Assembly: GCA_914767715.1 (NCBI GenBank)
Contig: OU612070.1
Location: 10,309,501-10,373,500 of the forward strand
DNA length: 64,000 nt
DNA from: Membranipora membranacea
Taxonomy: Eukaryota; Bryozoa; Gymnolaemata; Cheilostomatida; Membraniporidae
Reading direction: 5' to 3'
Positions 36,801 to 50,345 of this stretch are shown here, piece after piece (position 1 is the stretch's first letter; each line of letters opens with the position of its first letter). A program made the translations under genes and the position numbers. The notes beneath the pieces are model-generated. The model saw only the letters and a program-made list of their open reading frames with translations. It ran no database searches and was not told where the DNA came from.

Positions 36801-39800
36801 AGCCTCCCCCAACTAGAATGATATTGTTAGTCTTAGTTAGTCTCTGATGTAAGATTAACCTGAAATTCTCAAGCTGATAAAGTGTTTGGTGTCCAACCAA
36901 GCTCAGTGGCAGATCTTTGTTTCCTGGTTGGCTTCGGTAGTCAGTTCTTAGTAGGAAGTACTTCCATATTGAGGAATGCACTGCAACGTACTACTGACAT
37001 TCCAGGTGCTGGTGAAAACTGATAGCCAAATTATAACAGTAGGATGAGATAAGCTTTCAGTTGAAGACATTTGGCGCTATTCATCTAGAAAAAAAACCGG
37101 TCTCTGATGTGTGGTAGATGCTACCTTCATTAACTGAACTTTGATGTTCCCTCTCCATTCAAATTGGTGACCAATTTTATGAGAGGAACATTAATTGTTG
37201 ATGTCATTTTGGACATCATCGTGAATTAACCTCTGGTCGCCAGTGGTCGGAGTCAGAATGAGCAGGTTGTGTGTGTCATTTCCAATTACAAATGGAGTTA
37301 ACCAATGGCTAATTATGGGGGACTTAAGTTGAGAAATCATTGTGATGCCCATCTAACAGATTAACTACTCATTTTATACAGCAAAGAGGAATATTAAACA
37401 GTAGCAAAACATTTATTATAGTTGATTATAAAAGTTCGGATTGGAAATTTAGAAATCCCATAATGCATCAATTTGCAATAGCACGGCCCCAGTAAGACAA
37501 GGATCTTTCTCTGCCTAAAGGTCAGTTCCAGCTATTTTCAGGCAAAGAGACAGACTGCCAGTGCAGAGTAGCGCACACCTCTTTGAGGGTGAATAAGATA
37601 CTTTGTCTCCAAACCTTTAATTTCTTTCCCCCAAAAACCTGCTTTGCTGAGTAATTACCGATCTTGCAGTAACAGCTTCCTGAAGATATAGAGAGGTATC
37701 TTCAGGTGTAGAGATTTTTACTATTTTACAGATCACCATTCACATGCAAAACCTACCTGAACTCCACACACTGGGGTTGGCCAGGAATTCCATAGATGAG
37801 ATTTCAGTTGATGCCTTTATACGAACAAAGAAGCTGTCGGTGTTGCAGCTGCAAGACAATGACCTTGCAGAGGTCGATTTTCTGACCAGTAATGAAGAGG
37901 AGCAGCCTGAACTTATGGACCTGGATCTGAGCAACAATCAGCTGGAAAACTTTAAAAACTTTGTATCTACTCCTAAGCTATATAAGCTCAAGATCGATGG
38001 CAGTAACCGGAAAAACACGTAAGTTAACCGCCTAACTGTCAATCTTGTAATAAGCTTCAACCAGTAATAAATCTCAATGCAAGTTTTATTGGCCTCTTTA
38101 TGATGTGTAGTAGTAGTACCTTTATGTTGAAACTATGCTTTGATAATTTCAGATTCCGAGAACTTAGTTCTTGCGATGTTTTCAATGAGCTGCCGCAAAC
38201 TCTTCGAATCGTTTGTGCTCGATCTATTCTCGAGTCGACCTTGAAAAGCTGCCAGTTCAGAACATTTCTAGATCTTCTCAAGGCTAGCAATGTAAGTAAG
38301 CTTCATGTTTTCATAAATTCATATTAGATAAAATGTCCAATTTAATTATGTATGAGAGTGGGTTAACAAGATCAGAATATTGCAATGTTATTTTATAAGC
38401 CTTATAAGTTATTATGATGATTGGCGATTAAAAACTGATGATAGAGACTCGGAGATAGTAAGTAACTTCTGTGTGTCATTACGTGCCACAATTTGGATTC
38501 TCTTAGTTTCTGACCTGATTACCACTGCTCAGGCCCGTAGTTCTAGGGGAGGCAGAGAGGCACATCCTCCCCTAGAAAGCTAAATACAGTTGCTTAAAAA
38601 TCAGAATCAGCTCATCTGGGACTTCCATTTGCTAATGACATGCCTTAAATTGCTTATGGAAACGTTCCTGGTGAAGATTCGGACTCGCCTCAAACTTTTG
38701 CATCCCCTACCATTTTTACTATACTACGGCCCTGCTGCTTTGTGCCTGTGAGTCACCTGTATCACTAGGAGTTCTACCTCACTAGCCATGTGATCAATCA
38801 TCATAATATTATCCGCGATTGCAGATTGAGTTCAACACTGCAATCCTCTTTTTACAGATTGTAATGGCAGTTGGATACCTTCTGGCGTTCATATTCTTGA
38901 TAATGGTGATTATTTTGATCATGAGACAGTATAGATCTTACGACAAATGGTTGGAGGATTACAGATCCACAGGACATGAAATGGCAAATATGCATTCACA
39001 GTAAGTTCCATATTACTCTTTTCTCCGTTGGATAATGATTTAGCTTTCCAACTTGCAGGGACAGGAATTTAAGCTCTGAGTTTTTGTCAAGGTATAAGTC
39101 CGAACTTGCCAAAAATATAGTCATTTCCAAAAATGCATTTAATATCCTCGATACTTTTAACACCAGGCAGCAATTTTAAATCAGCATCTTATCTTGCTTT
39201 AGCACCAGAAGAAGCCATGATACTCTTGACTCAGTCGATGGAAAGCTGACAAAGCGTGGCAGCCAAAACATGAGCATGGGTACTCTGTCAAGAGGTTTAC
39301 CAGCTGCCAACAAATCTCTTGATAACATCAGTATGGTCAGCGGGTTTAGTCAGTACAGTGCGTCTGGGGTTGGAAAGAGTACATTCCAAGGAAGAAAGAA
39401 GTTTAATTATACTGGCTCAATAGATCTTGATCGACCAGAGAACGGCACAAGATATGTCAATCCGTCCACTTCAGCCCACTCTACACCGTGAGTAAAACTC
39501 TTTTTGTTTTTGCACTTTTGCGGGCTCCAAAACATTATGACGAATGACTGTTAAGATGTAAATAATAACAACCACAAATCCTGTCATAGGACTTTAGAGT
39601 TATCTCCCCGTTAATAGTAGTAGGACAACTCTTATTAACCTGTGCCTCATCTTAGTTTTAGTTTACACTCTATATCATTTTTATATTCTAACAAATAGTA
39701 GAAAACCTTGACATGATACATACAAATAGATAAGATTTATAGTGTTAGTTTAAACTCCATTATTGTTTTATACTTCCTTCTGGTTCTGGCTTCTGAGATG

Positions 39801-40241
39801 ATAACATTAAATACTTGTTCCTCCAATTATATTTCCTGATTATTCCACTATGCACCTGATATGGCACACTCCCAATCAACAATGACATTAATATAATATC
39901 TAACCATGATCAAGACATTCTACAATGAATAACATTTAAAAACTGAGATTACAAGTCCCTTCCCGGGCAAATGTAAATACTCTACTATCTATTGTTACTG
40001 TATTATTATTAAACCTTGTAGAAAACAGCGACTTAATCCAACGCATCTGCAGAAGACTCTCCCACAGCTATGTCTGTATACAGCTATGCCAGTCATAGCC
40101 ATGCGGGCAGAGGTAGAGCGGGAAGTGAGAGAGACACCCCGCCCATGGAAAGGAGAAGGCATAGAAGTGGAGGTGCTCCAACCAGACTCAAACCCACCGA
40201 TTTATTGGAATTTGTTGATGAAGACCTGGTCCCTCCGGTAA
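33872..40241 (+). CDS. LRR single-pass membrane protein, copy A (frameshift in signal peptide)
   Basis: Phase-consistent exons: 33872-34062, 34809-35038, 35315-35749, 36402-36525, 37732-38018, 38153-38291, 38825-39000, 39203-39487, and a less certain last exon 40022 to a TAA at 40239-40241. The protein has a signal peptide, about eleven leucine-rich repeats (VEELDLSDNRLEAL, LQELDLAYNAL, LKVLDLSNNKL, LMDLDLSNNQLE), a Cys-bearing cap (SSCDVFNELP, LKSCQF), a transmembrane helix (VGYLLAFIFLIMVIILIM) and a basic, Ser-rich cytoplasmic tail. Architecture suggests a cell-surface recognition or adhesion protein; the ligand is unknown. Relative to copy B one base is missing near 33918, so the ATG frame ends at TAA after 18 codons. 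All later exons are open, so the break is recent, an allele, or a sequencing error. Confidence 0.8.
36540..36785 (+). mobile_element. Dispersed repeat in LRR intron, copy 1
   Basis: About 245 bp starting near CAGGCCAGTAGTTCAAGGGG share a whole-length relationship with 38528-38738, including AATCAGCTCAT, TGGGACTTCCATTTGCTA and CCCCTACCATTTTT. It ends near CCACGGTCCTG. Inverted ends of the CAGGGCCGTAGT type suggest a hAT-like MITE. Confidence 0.65.
38528..38738 (+). mobile_element. Dispersed repeat in LRR intron, copy 2
   Basis: Relative of 36540-36785 in the intron just before the transmembrane exon. Ends read CAGGCCCGTAGTT and, inverted, CAGGGCCGTAGT. No reading frame of note. Confidence 0.65.
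40022..40237 (+). CDS. Exon with two plausible reading frames between LRR and golgin
   Basis: Acceptor cttgtag precedes 40022 and a strong GTAAGT donor follows 40237. In the frame that continues LRR exon 39203-39487 it reads from KQRLNPTHLQ to KTWSLR and would stop at 40239 if unspliced. A second frame from ATG 40070 (or from an acceptor at 40083, which also fits the LRR phase) gives a Ser/Arg/Gly-rich sequence including DTPPMERRRHRSGG and KPTDLLEFVDED, which looks more like a natural cytoplasmic tail. Which frame is used, and whether the exon belongs to LRR or golgin, cannot be settled here. Confidence 0.4.
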
Positions 40242-41372
40242 GTACACTGATGATGACAATATAAGTTGTACCATAGCGACGCAACCATCCCTTTCTATTG
40301 GCAACATCTGGGCCCCCCCCCCCCTACTTATAGTATAGATTATAGATGACCATTTCTTAGCTTATAGGCTTGTAGGCTTATAGATAGATGCAAGTAAAGA
40401 TATAGATTTATAGATGTTATCAATGTAAAGATATAGATTTATAGATTTCTTAATGTATCTCTAAAGTGCTGTCTGTGCTGTGTGTCTCCTGTGCTCTCTT
40501 TGTGTGTGTATGGTCGTTGTGTAGCAAAGCAGCGCGCTTAAGTTTATAGATTGGGATTCTTAATTTATAGATATTATAGACAGTCCTGCGTGGGGGAGCC
40601 CCACATCTTTTCCTTCTCACCTCATTTACCAACCAAAATGGATGGGGGCTGGTTAATATCATGTGCATGGTGCATATCAGAAAACTGTTGCAACTTCAAT
40701 GGATTTACGATCACTATGTAGCAATGCAATCATTTCTAAAGGGAACCTAGAATAGGCTTCACTAATACTAACAGTCCTGTAGTGATAGCATAGGCCTATT
40801 GAGAAAATGTGAGCTCCCAGCTCTACTGAACATTCAGCAAGGAGGGATAATCCCAAGAAACATAACCGATTTTCTTTCATTAGCTGCGTATTATATTAAA
40901 GACTTAGTTTGAGGCTGCTCTTTTGTATCACATCTTATTCTCCATATTTTCTATCATGTGAGTGAATTCCAGCTTTAGAATCCAAATATTGAGGAAGTTT
41001 GGCCTCTCAAACTTCCAGGGTGATTGCCTTTAATCGGCAATCCCAAACCTGATATTCATGATTATCTTAATTACCTTTCTGATGTGATTTGAGTGATTTG
41101 CCCTAGAGAAGTAGTAAAGTATTCGCAAGAGGCAATCATTCCCTAACTGCTTCTTGAAATGATGAAACTTCTGGCTAGTTAACATTTAATCACCCTGTTT
41201 AATTCATGTAAACTCCCACCTTAACAAAAAGTGGTGCCAGCTAACATCAAGCCATCCCCAAACTAGCTAAACTAAACACTAGTTAATATTGACTTTGGTA
41301 ATCATGCTGCTTTCTTACTAGAAGCTCAGGAAAAAAAATGGGTTGATATAATCATATTGTTTGTTTTGACAG
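40242..41372. other. LRR-golgin spacer, no gene seen
   Basis: Mostly AT-rich, non-coding sequence with a poly-C run near 40313 and degenerate TATAGATTTATAGAT repeats at about 40330-40450. A reverse-orientation member of a TTTAGTTTAGCTAG repeat lies at about 41221-41300. No exon for the conserved golgin-84 N-terminus was found here. Confidence 0.5.
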
Positions 41373-44300
41373 CTCACAGAGTGGTAATGGCGCTGCCCCT
41401 CAGAACACACACATAGACAGCCAGCAGGCAGCAGATCTGAAATCACTAGAACTGGAGAACGGATTACTAAAGAATGACCCTAACATGACCTTGGTGATAA
41501 AAGAATCCAGACATCCCATACTCCTTTTGATAAAAGAATCTGAATTATCATAAGTTTGACATCAATGAGGACTGTTGTAGATCATTATATATTCAATGTT
41601 CTTGCGTGAGCTATTGGACTAAAATGTTGATACTTTTTAACATGCCTCTTGTAGAGCTTGCTTCAGTGAAGAGTCGCAATGAAGCCTCCACTAATCAGAT
41701 GTCACAGCTAGAGACTATGCTGAGAGAGTTTAGAGATAGAGAGACAGATCAGACCGAGGCTCTCAAGGCTAAGGATAGTCAGGTCTGTCGTCTTCTTATG
41801 ATCAATTGTTACTCTCATCATTAATGTGTTAAACTATACAATGATGGTACATACAACTACCATCCATGATAGATCCACTTTCACCCCCAGACCTAACAAA
41901 GAGATCATATTACACCCTATTATCTGGACTGCAAATGATTGGTCAACCTTATTTATGTAGCATAGAGCATGTTGGAGCCCTGTATATATATTCCCCATAT
42001 TGGGGTATAATCATAGATTTAATATTATTAAGTCTATGAGTATAATATATACATATAACATTTATTTGGATAATATTAATTTGCTGAGAATAATTTACAG
42101 AATACCCAAAAACCAAAAATGAAAAGAAAAAAAGTCACAAATAACTATAACATATATCGTGTTTGTTTTACTTTTATTAACAAAGTATTTATAAAATAAA
42201 TGATATATTCATATATCATTTATCGTTCACTATCACTATCATAATATGTCATTGCAGGTGGCTATACTCAGAGTCAGAATGGAAGAGATAGAGGGTGAAC
42301 TAAACTCAAAGTCATCGCGGCTCGGAGAACTCGAGAGCGACAGAAACAGAATACTCCAGGATCACTCAGACTCCAGCGGCCTTCACAGCCAGGCTCTGGA
42401 GTCACTCAAGGTCTGTAGTGTGAAAATCCTGGGGGTCTTTCGATTAGAAACAGCCAATGCCGCAATCTGATTACTCACTCAGTGAGTGAGCGACACCTGC
42501 TAGGCTCTCGCTTTCAAATAGCTCAGTCATTGATGGAAATATATACATTCTGAGTGAGCGATATGGGAGCGATTTTGTCTTATTGAAAGACCAAGTGGGT
42601 AATAATTTTGAGCGATGTGATAGTGAGCACTTGCTTTAGTAAAGCATTGCTTTTTCTAATGGAGAGACCCCCTGTATACGAACCAGAATTAGAGCTTTTG
42701 TCAATCCTAAAAACAGAAAGTGTTATCCATTCAGTATTACAATGGTTTTGAATAAATAAGCATCTACTTGATGGTCATCTTGGGTCATCTTTCACCGCCG
42801 TGGTCCTGTGTGAGTGGCGGGTTTCTGCTCGATCCCAAGTTCCACCAAACTCTTCCATGGCACTCGCTCGATCTTCAGCATTTGATTGATAACTGGCCTG
42901 AAATCACACAAACTTGTAGTTTCTCAGTAAGTTTTACCAGGGAGGTGTAACCAATCTCCCTGGTAAAACCAGCTAAGGCAAAATTTCGCCAAGCTTTCTA
43001 TCATAATAATATTATGAGTAGATAACTCTAATAAGGGGTAGGGCTAGTATAGAGAGTAATTGAGATGCAGGTAAGTTATTGTGAGAATTCTTACAGGTGA
43101 AGTTAGCAGAAGCTGAGAGTAAGCTTAAGATGGATCAGGAGCACCTGCAGAAATCACAACGTGAAAGTCTCGACAGACAGAATAAACTGGAGACAGATCA
43201 ACAAGCCCTGTCTGAAACTATAGTGCAACTACAGAAGAAAGTGGCAGACGAAAAACGTCAGTTAATTATTGGTTTAGTGAGTCTACCCCCATTGAGTCAG
43301 TGTGCCAATTTCTCTTGGTTTTCTGTTAGGTTTGTTCCCTTAGCCTTTGTCCAGAAGGGGGACGTCTGGAAGGCAGCAAAGTACCAGCCAGACTACACTC
43401 CCAGCTGAGCGTCATCCCTTTATTTGTGATAATTTCTATGTTAACAATCTCACCCTTCAACTTTTATTATATATGAACCCTCACAGTATTTGAAGCCATC
43501 CCAAGCTGCTGGAGGCTTAACAGCGGTATGGGAGCAACAAGAAAGGCAGGGGAGTTAGATCAAACTTGATTTACCAACTTATGTGGTTGAGGTTATGTGT
43601 TTATGTTGAAAGAGTCTTGAGTTTTAACCCTCCACTACCTCCCCACGAGTAAGTGAAGAAAAGCAAGCTGGCATTTTACAAACGATCTCGTAAGTTTTGT
43701 CAGAGCGTATTTGTTTTCCCATTCTGTGCATAAGAGGTTAGTAACTGAGTTTTTGTTTTATTTCACAGATAAAAATGGGACACTCTCTCAGCAGCTCAAA
43801 CATTCCAAACTCAACGCAGAGACAGTGAAACAAGAGTTAACGGATTATAAGGAGAAGGCAACTCGTATTCTACAGGTTCGTCATATCATCAGTATTACAC
43901 AATTACCCAGGCAATGTACAAGGATCTTGACATGACAAATATTATCCTAAATTTGCCTAAGGCCTATTGAAAGACTTAAAGAGTTGGGGTTTTGTTTGAG
44001 GCTTCTGAGGGAGGGTTTGAAGCTAGGGTCTTGAGTGGGGGTTTTGTGGCATGCTTTACCGCAGCAGGGGTTACAAGGGAAGGGAAGGTATGGGTCTGAT
44101 CAAGGGTTTGAAGCTAGGATATAGTTTCAGACTCTAATTGTTAGTTCCTCTCATCGTCACATATCTTATAAGGTAACATATACTTCTTCTGCTACTTCAC
44201 TCATTTTTTTACTGCTTTTTTGTTGTAGTCTAAAGATAAACTGATAACTTCATTGAGAGATGGGGGTGAGGGAGGACTAAGTTCTGATCTTAATGCTGGA

Positions 44301-47300
44301 ATCAGTGCAGAGATAGAACAGGAGAAATCTCTACTCAGGCAGGAACTTCAACAGTCTGCCTCTAATGTAGAATCTCTACGTATGGAAGTCCAGGTGAGCT
44401 CATTGCTTAGATCTGTGTTGCTTCATTGCACGTGTTTTAAAGAATGAGTAGTTAAACATAATGTATGGAGTTAGGAGTTAGTATGAAGTTAGGCTGACGC
44501 TTTGCTATTAGCTCTTATGATAGGGCATTAGTTATAAAGTACTGTGTTGGCTGCACAGTCTCAAAATGGCTCACACAAAGTTCTAATTAAGCTGACATCA
44601 ACCGAAATATCTAGCACACAAGTTTGATATGTCATATCTTTCTTCCCGATTGGATGCCTTCTCTGATACACATAAACATCTCATTGGTTCATTGGTCAAT
44701 TTATACTAACCTTGTTTTAGGATTTGGAGACACAGTTACAAGCGGATCATGAAGAGTCAAGAGAAGCGATTGAGAACTTGGAGGAGAGATTAACAAGAGA
44801 ACAAAATAAATGCAGAGATCTCGAAACAGGTACTCAAAGACCCATGCATCAGGGCAGGTGGGATATACCCTCCAACCCTCCCTGCATCCATAATGGGCCA
44901 AATTTATTTAGAATAGACTTAGAGTTATTCTCACATGATGTAAAGGGAGACAAGTTGAAAGTACCCAGCTATGATTTGAAATCATGCACTAGCTATCATT
45001 TAGTCCCCCCCCCCCCCAAACTGGCTTAAATAAACCACTCGAATCGAATCATAAGATCATGCGCATTTGTGCGGATACACCAATTAGAAAATAGATTCCC
45101 AACATCATAGAGGATGTTTATGAATTGGAACGTGAACACAGATAATCTTGCATGCACATATAAATAGTCTAACATCTACTACATTGGATTATTTTTCAGA
45201 ATTGAAACAGCGAGGTGAAGAATTGAAGTACACACAAGAACAAAGTATGACACATAAAACTACCCTACAGCAACAGATCAGCGAGCGAGATACGGAGGTA
45301 GAGAAACTCAGAAATCAGGTTAGATATTGATAACACTTATACGAAGTCATCTGTGGGTATACAGTTAAATGAGATTAATGTACCAGAGTTCATAAAAGGA
45401 TTAGTAGATAGTACCTTTATCGAAAGCACCTAATATTGCCCATCGATAGATCTCTGAAAGCTGATCAGGTTGGGCTTTACAAGCGCAATGTTAAAGCTAT
45501 TGTAGAGCTTTTGGAATTGTGTTTGCTTGGGTACAAAAGTATGGCAAATCACATGCCAACTATCATGTCTTTTAAAGATTTTCCCCAACTTGATGTTACT
45601 ATGATCTAAAATTTTGTGCATTTCATACATATTTATATCTTATAGAGTGATAAAGAGGGGACAACCTTAGTGGTTGAGAAAAGTTGAGAAGAATTTTCCT
45701 TTTAGTGAAGCTAACAGTTTCAATTGTGACTAGGGGCTATTTAAAAGGTTGCCACAGTGCTCTTATATAGACTGAGACCTTCAATATGATATCAAATATG
45801 GGGAGGCGCTACTTAAGCTTCAATCTGTAAAACAAGACAAGCCACCATTAGTGGACTCAGACTAAACCCTGGTTGAGGTCATACCCACCGACATTGACGT
45901 CCATCACTTAACTTCAGTTCCAACGGTAATTATCTGCGTGAGTATGATGTATAACCTTGCTTTGATGACGTAGACTTCAGTATGATTTCTTATTGGTTCT
46001 TCTATAGTTGATGTCTAAGAAGTTGAGCACCGCTTCTGAGAGCGAGTTGGAGACGAGACTTCACCACCTTACTGAGAATCTAATACAGAAGCAGACACTC
46101 GTAGAGTCACTCAGCACTGAGAGAAACTCACTCAAACTACAGCTAGAGAGGACCGACCAGCAGTGTCGTGACATGGAGGCTTCGGCGCAGAGAGCTCCAT
46201 CAGTCAGTATAAACACTTAGTAGTATTCAAATTCAGACGGAATTGGGTCTCATTCACAAATTGCTCACTCATCAATGTCTCTATATACGTTCGGAGTGGA
46301 AGTGATTTTTGTAATTTCTAATAATTCAAAAACAACGCTCCTTCTCATTGAAAGACACCCCTGAGTAACTGACATGTACCCACCCCAATGCTAAAATGTG
46401 TCATCGGGCGTCATACCAAATCCAATTGTCTACATGAATTGATTCACACTCGTTCAACCAGTGTAATAGATGGGTAGTACCATAGACTTAATAATAATAT
46501 TAGGTCTATGGGTAGTACTGATCAGCGCGAGCACTTATAATGACACATGTAGCTTTGCCACTTGAGACACCTTTAACATTTGGTTACAGAGTACGACAGT
46601 ATATATGGGAGAAGAGGAAGGCGTAAGGCAGAGAGGTCACGTCCCTGCATTTCTAAAAGAGTCACCCAACGATCCTGAGTTTACAAAAAAAGTCAAACAA
46701 GCAGCAAACACCATCGACAAGTTCAGGTAAGTGATTGGTCAATGCATGTAACCTTAAAGTTGGTGAATGGTTAGTCTAACCTGAGATCACGAGCTTCATG
46801 CATGAGAAGCTGTCTAGCCTCTCTCTGAGTATTGACATTAAAATAACGGTATTATCGACTAGTGTGATTTGTATAGAAGCTGATATCAATCAATGCATAA
46901 CTGCTAGATTTTTAGCTTGGTCAAGTTACTGACACAAAGTTTTTTACTGATGGCATATCTTATAATATTAGGATTTTTTAAATATGATCGTTAGAATCAG
47001 CTTAATATTAGAATCTGATGTGCTCCCATCCCTAGTTATTATATATTTATACTTTGGGAGGTCCCTCTTGAAAATCCGTTTGATTGTTTCATAAAGTTAG
47101 TGCCATCACAGAATTGGGAGATAAGTCAATTCGTAATAAATGTGTACCGGTATAATAGTGATATTATGATATCGACTGGTGGTACAATTGTGAGTCGTCT
47201 TGTCATGATTGACTTAGTTCAAGGAGAAGGCAACTCCATGTGTCAAACTAGATTTGGAATATTTGTGAACTCAAGATGATATTTACAAACTTGAGATCAC

Positions 47301-48173
47301 ACAATTACCCTCTTGAGTTGTCTATCCTGAATTTGCGTTTAATTTATCAGGGGATATAACCAGGGGTTGTCATTGCATCTTTGCATCATTGTTCATATTT
47401 GTAACTGTATATAGTATGTGCCATGTGACATACTGAACATTCATCATTGTTTTTTATCTGTTTGTAGTATTCGACTTGGAATATTCCTGAGGAGGTACCC
47501 GATAGCCAGAGTCTTCGTCATCATATATATGGTAAGGAAACGATCTTATTCAGTGCTCCTTTGTGTCAAGAACTGCACCTAACTTGTACTCTTCTCTAAG
47601 TTAACATATCCAGATGGCTTTCGTTGGTAAATGAATAGGTTTGTTTTTTCACACAAAAATAATATAGTCGTGGGTGTATGACTTTCTGAAGTCCTGCACA
47701 TTTTTGCTGCGATGAAGCTGCTCCCATTAGACTGGTCCGCTGCCGGCAGCGGATCTGCTGATTGGTGCGGACGTCTTGTGAAAGTGAAATGAACTCGATC
47801 TCCTCTGCTTTTTCCAAAACGTGGGAATTTTCACCAGAATGATTCAAGTACAGTCTTTTCAATCTTTTCAATGAAATATTGAAATTGAAATTGAACATGT
47901 TCAGATCTGGCTAGAACAACCGCACCTATATCTATATGTCCTCTTTTTCAATGATAGACCATAATTCCCATGAGGCTGTGTCACCACTCATGCATACTGG
48001 TTGACACCATAACCATGACCTAATTGAGATTCTTTCTTGTGTTCTTATTGCAGATTCTGCTACACTTATGGACTATGGTAGTACTTATGACATACCAACC
48101 AGAAATGCATGGATCTGAGCACGGCCATATGCCTGTACCAATGCAGGACAATGTGAATAGTATACCCAAATAG
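41373..48173 (+). CDS. GOLGA5: Golgin-84 (GOLGA5), copy B, lacking a recognisable 5' end
   Basis: Exons: one starting at 41373 (SQSGNGAAPQNT, LKSLELENGLLKN), 41655-41782, 42258-42410, 43097-43256, 43769-43875, 44229-44393, 44721-44829, 45200-45318, 46008-46202, 46590-46726, 47468-47531 and 48054-48173 (stop TAG). LENGLLKN and KAKDSQVAILRVR match the golgin-84 order, and the C-terminal tail anchor is intact. From 42258 onward the phases are clean and nearly identical to copy A. The link between the first two exons is not resolved: no phase-1 donor follows LLKN. The family's conserved N-terminus is not found between the LRR gene and 41373, so this copy may be 5'-truncated by the duplication junction. 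Confidence 0.87.
42431..42672 (+). mobile_element. MITE-like repeat in golgin intron, copy B
   Basis: Same insertion as 606-849, so it was present before the copies separated. Differences are scattered point changes only. Confidence 0.6.
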
Positions 48174-49439
48174 CATCAGCTATAAACATAAGAATACTCC
48201 CCTGGTAATGAGTATGGAAGGGTGGGCAGGGGTGGTTGGTTGTTATTTCAACTTGAGCTTCCAGATAATTGGCTGAAATTTTGTCATTAAAGGGTCTTTC
48301 ACCAATTTGCAAACATAGGCAAACGGTCGTTACGAATATAAATATTTACTCAAACAAGACTCAGATTTTTTATTTTTCTTCATCAACTCCATCAATTTCT
48401 TTATGGTTATATGTGAGAAAAATAATAGCATTATATTGTTTCAGCTATACCACAGCTGCATAATTGTTTTCAAAACAAACCTGAGGCACCCTTTGTCAAC
48501 CAGCCGAAGTTTAAAAATGTGCATCAAGCATAAAACTAGAAATGCGCAAAGAAACACTGCCCTTCATATTTCCCTTTCCTCTCGATGCGTCACAGAACAC
48601 TTTTTATTTATTTATTATAATCATCTGATATGCACCCCAAATGTGGATTGAAATACAATTGTGCTAAAATTGTTAGACTTTCATTTCTTTGACTTGACGT
48701 ACAGTTGATTATGGATTAGCTCTCCACCAGATGATCAAGGACTGGTCCACGGATGGGGGAGGGGAAGTCTGCATGGTAAGCCTTCTAATGCAGCCACGAG
48801 CAAAGCAAAGAATAGTCCGGTCCTAATGCACGGTCACAAGGATGGCACAATTCCTCATATGCCTCCACGCTATGTGAACTAAAAGTTCTATTTATGGAAA
48901 TTTAATCCCTAACCACTATCCCTGGATAGCGTCAGTTAAATCTGAGAGGCCGAGGACTTTGTACATCCCTGTGCGGGCACTGGCTGTGTATAATACATTA
49001 AGCGCAATCTTAGGCTCATGTAAATATTTAGGCTGATAAGAATTTTCTAGAACAATCCTACTCCACTGATAAAGGTAGAGTTTAACATTGGTTGCCTAGC
49101 TAATGAAATTTTGTGTGACTTGGTGAGCTGATAGCATTTGACTGACAGACAGCTGTCTCCTAGTACTTAGCTATCATCTCGTCTACACACATCGTGAACA
49201 TCGCTGCTTTCTCAAGGAAGCTTTGCGTCAGATTTTGTGATTGAAGACTATATAGATGCTGATCTTGTCTAACAGATTCACCTTGACCCAAGAATAAAAC
49301 CGTGCTGTCAAAGTGTGTTCCCAGGGTAGACTTCAAACAACTTCATCTGGGATAAACAAAATATTTATTTGGAGAGTCACAGGATATTATCACAGTTCTA
49401 GAATTACAGTCAGTCAGTTAGGACCCAAATCACCATCAG
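48174..49439. other. Golgin 3' flank to NTase-TPR 5' UTR, copy B
   Basis: Continuous with copy A up to about 48800, then a short unrelated stretch, then the uninterrupted target sites of copy A's two insertions (AATT near 48851, GTTAAATC near 48934). The rest matches copy A 23067-23831 and ends at a conserved CATCAG/GTAAGT donor at 49439, the likely non-coding first exon of the NTase-TPR gene. Confidence 0.6.
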
Positions 49440-50239
49440 GTAAGTGGACTTGGGTGTACTCAACCGATCACTAATCAGAAGAATGCAGTGATGTTGACCT
49501 CCCATAATGTATTAAAGACCCCGCCAATCTACCACCCTGTTACCTGATTATTAAATGGTGATTGTCTCCACGCTCTCCTGCATCATCATGAGAACTTGTG
49601 TCTCCAAATTGATATTTGAACTAGGTTACTGCAGTAGGGTCTAGGGTGTCAGTGGGCTCAATTTGAGCCACTTTTCAGCTGCATTTTGTTTAAGGGCGGC
49701 ATATAGCAAAACAAATCTTACATTGACTGAGTACTTCTGCATAGGTGAAGAAGTTGAGAGACAACCCATAAATATTCTAAATATAGGTTTGTGAATGTGT
49801 AACATGGAAAATCAAGTTGCATTCTGTTGACCAAAAAAATACTGCCATGTGAACAACGCTGAGCTACAATACCTGACTTTGACCATGTAGCTGGGGCTTT
49901 GCCGACAAGGTTCTACTCCATGTTCATACACACCTAAAATAATGCCTTGATGAAATTAATAGTGTATTGAATCATTTTTCAAGAATCCACAAGGTAAAAT
50001 TTGGACCGTCGGAAATTTGATCTAACCCCCCACCACGTTTATAAATAATTATTAAAAGTGAAAAAATACCTCTTGCAGTTGTTTTTGCCGAACATAATGG
50101 GCAGCTTGCCTCTTACTCATGAACCAATTTGTGTCCATTGTAAGGCCCTTCTGTATTCTCTTAATATCAGGCTGACAAGTCATGTGATCTTCTTTGTAGC
50201 TGTTTATCGTAGACAACTCAATAAAATATATACGAGCGG

Positions 50240-50345
50240 ATTAAATGTTAGCTAGAGTTTAGTTTAGCTAGCTGGGGTGATTTCATGTTAGCTAGCACTA
50301 TATTTTGGCTGAGGTGAGAGGCTATAAAAAAAGGACATAGGGTGA
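50240..50345 (+). repeat. Dispersed TTTAGTTTAGCTAG-type repeat
   Basis: About 100 bp resemble about 15275-15370 (same orientation) and 41221-41300 (opposite), sharing GTTTAGTTTAGCTAG, ATGTTAGCTAGCA-type and AAAAAAGGA phrases. Short, non-coding, probably a MITE fragment. Confidence 0.5.

Noticed and set aside
40070-40264. ATG at 40070 as the golgin-84 start codon
   Set aside because: Its donor phase (0) does not fit the next golgin exon (needs phase 2), and the sequence does not resemble the conserved golgin-84 N-terminus.
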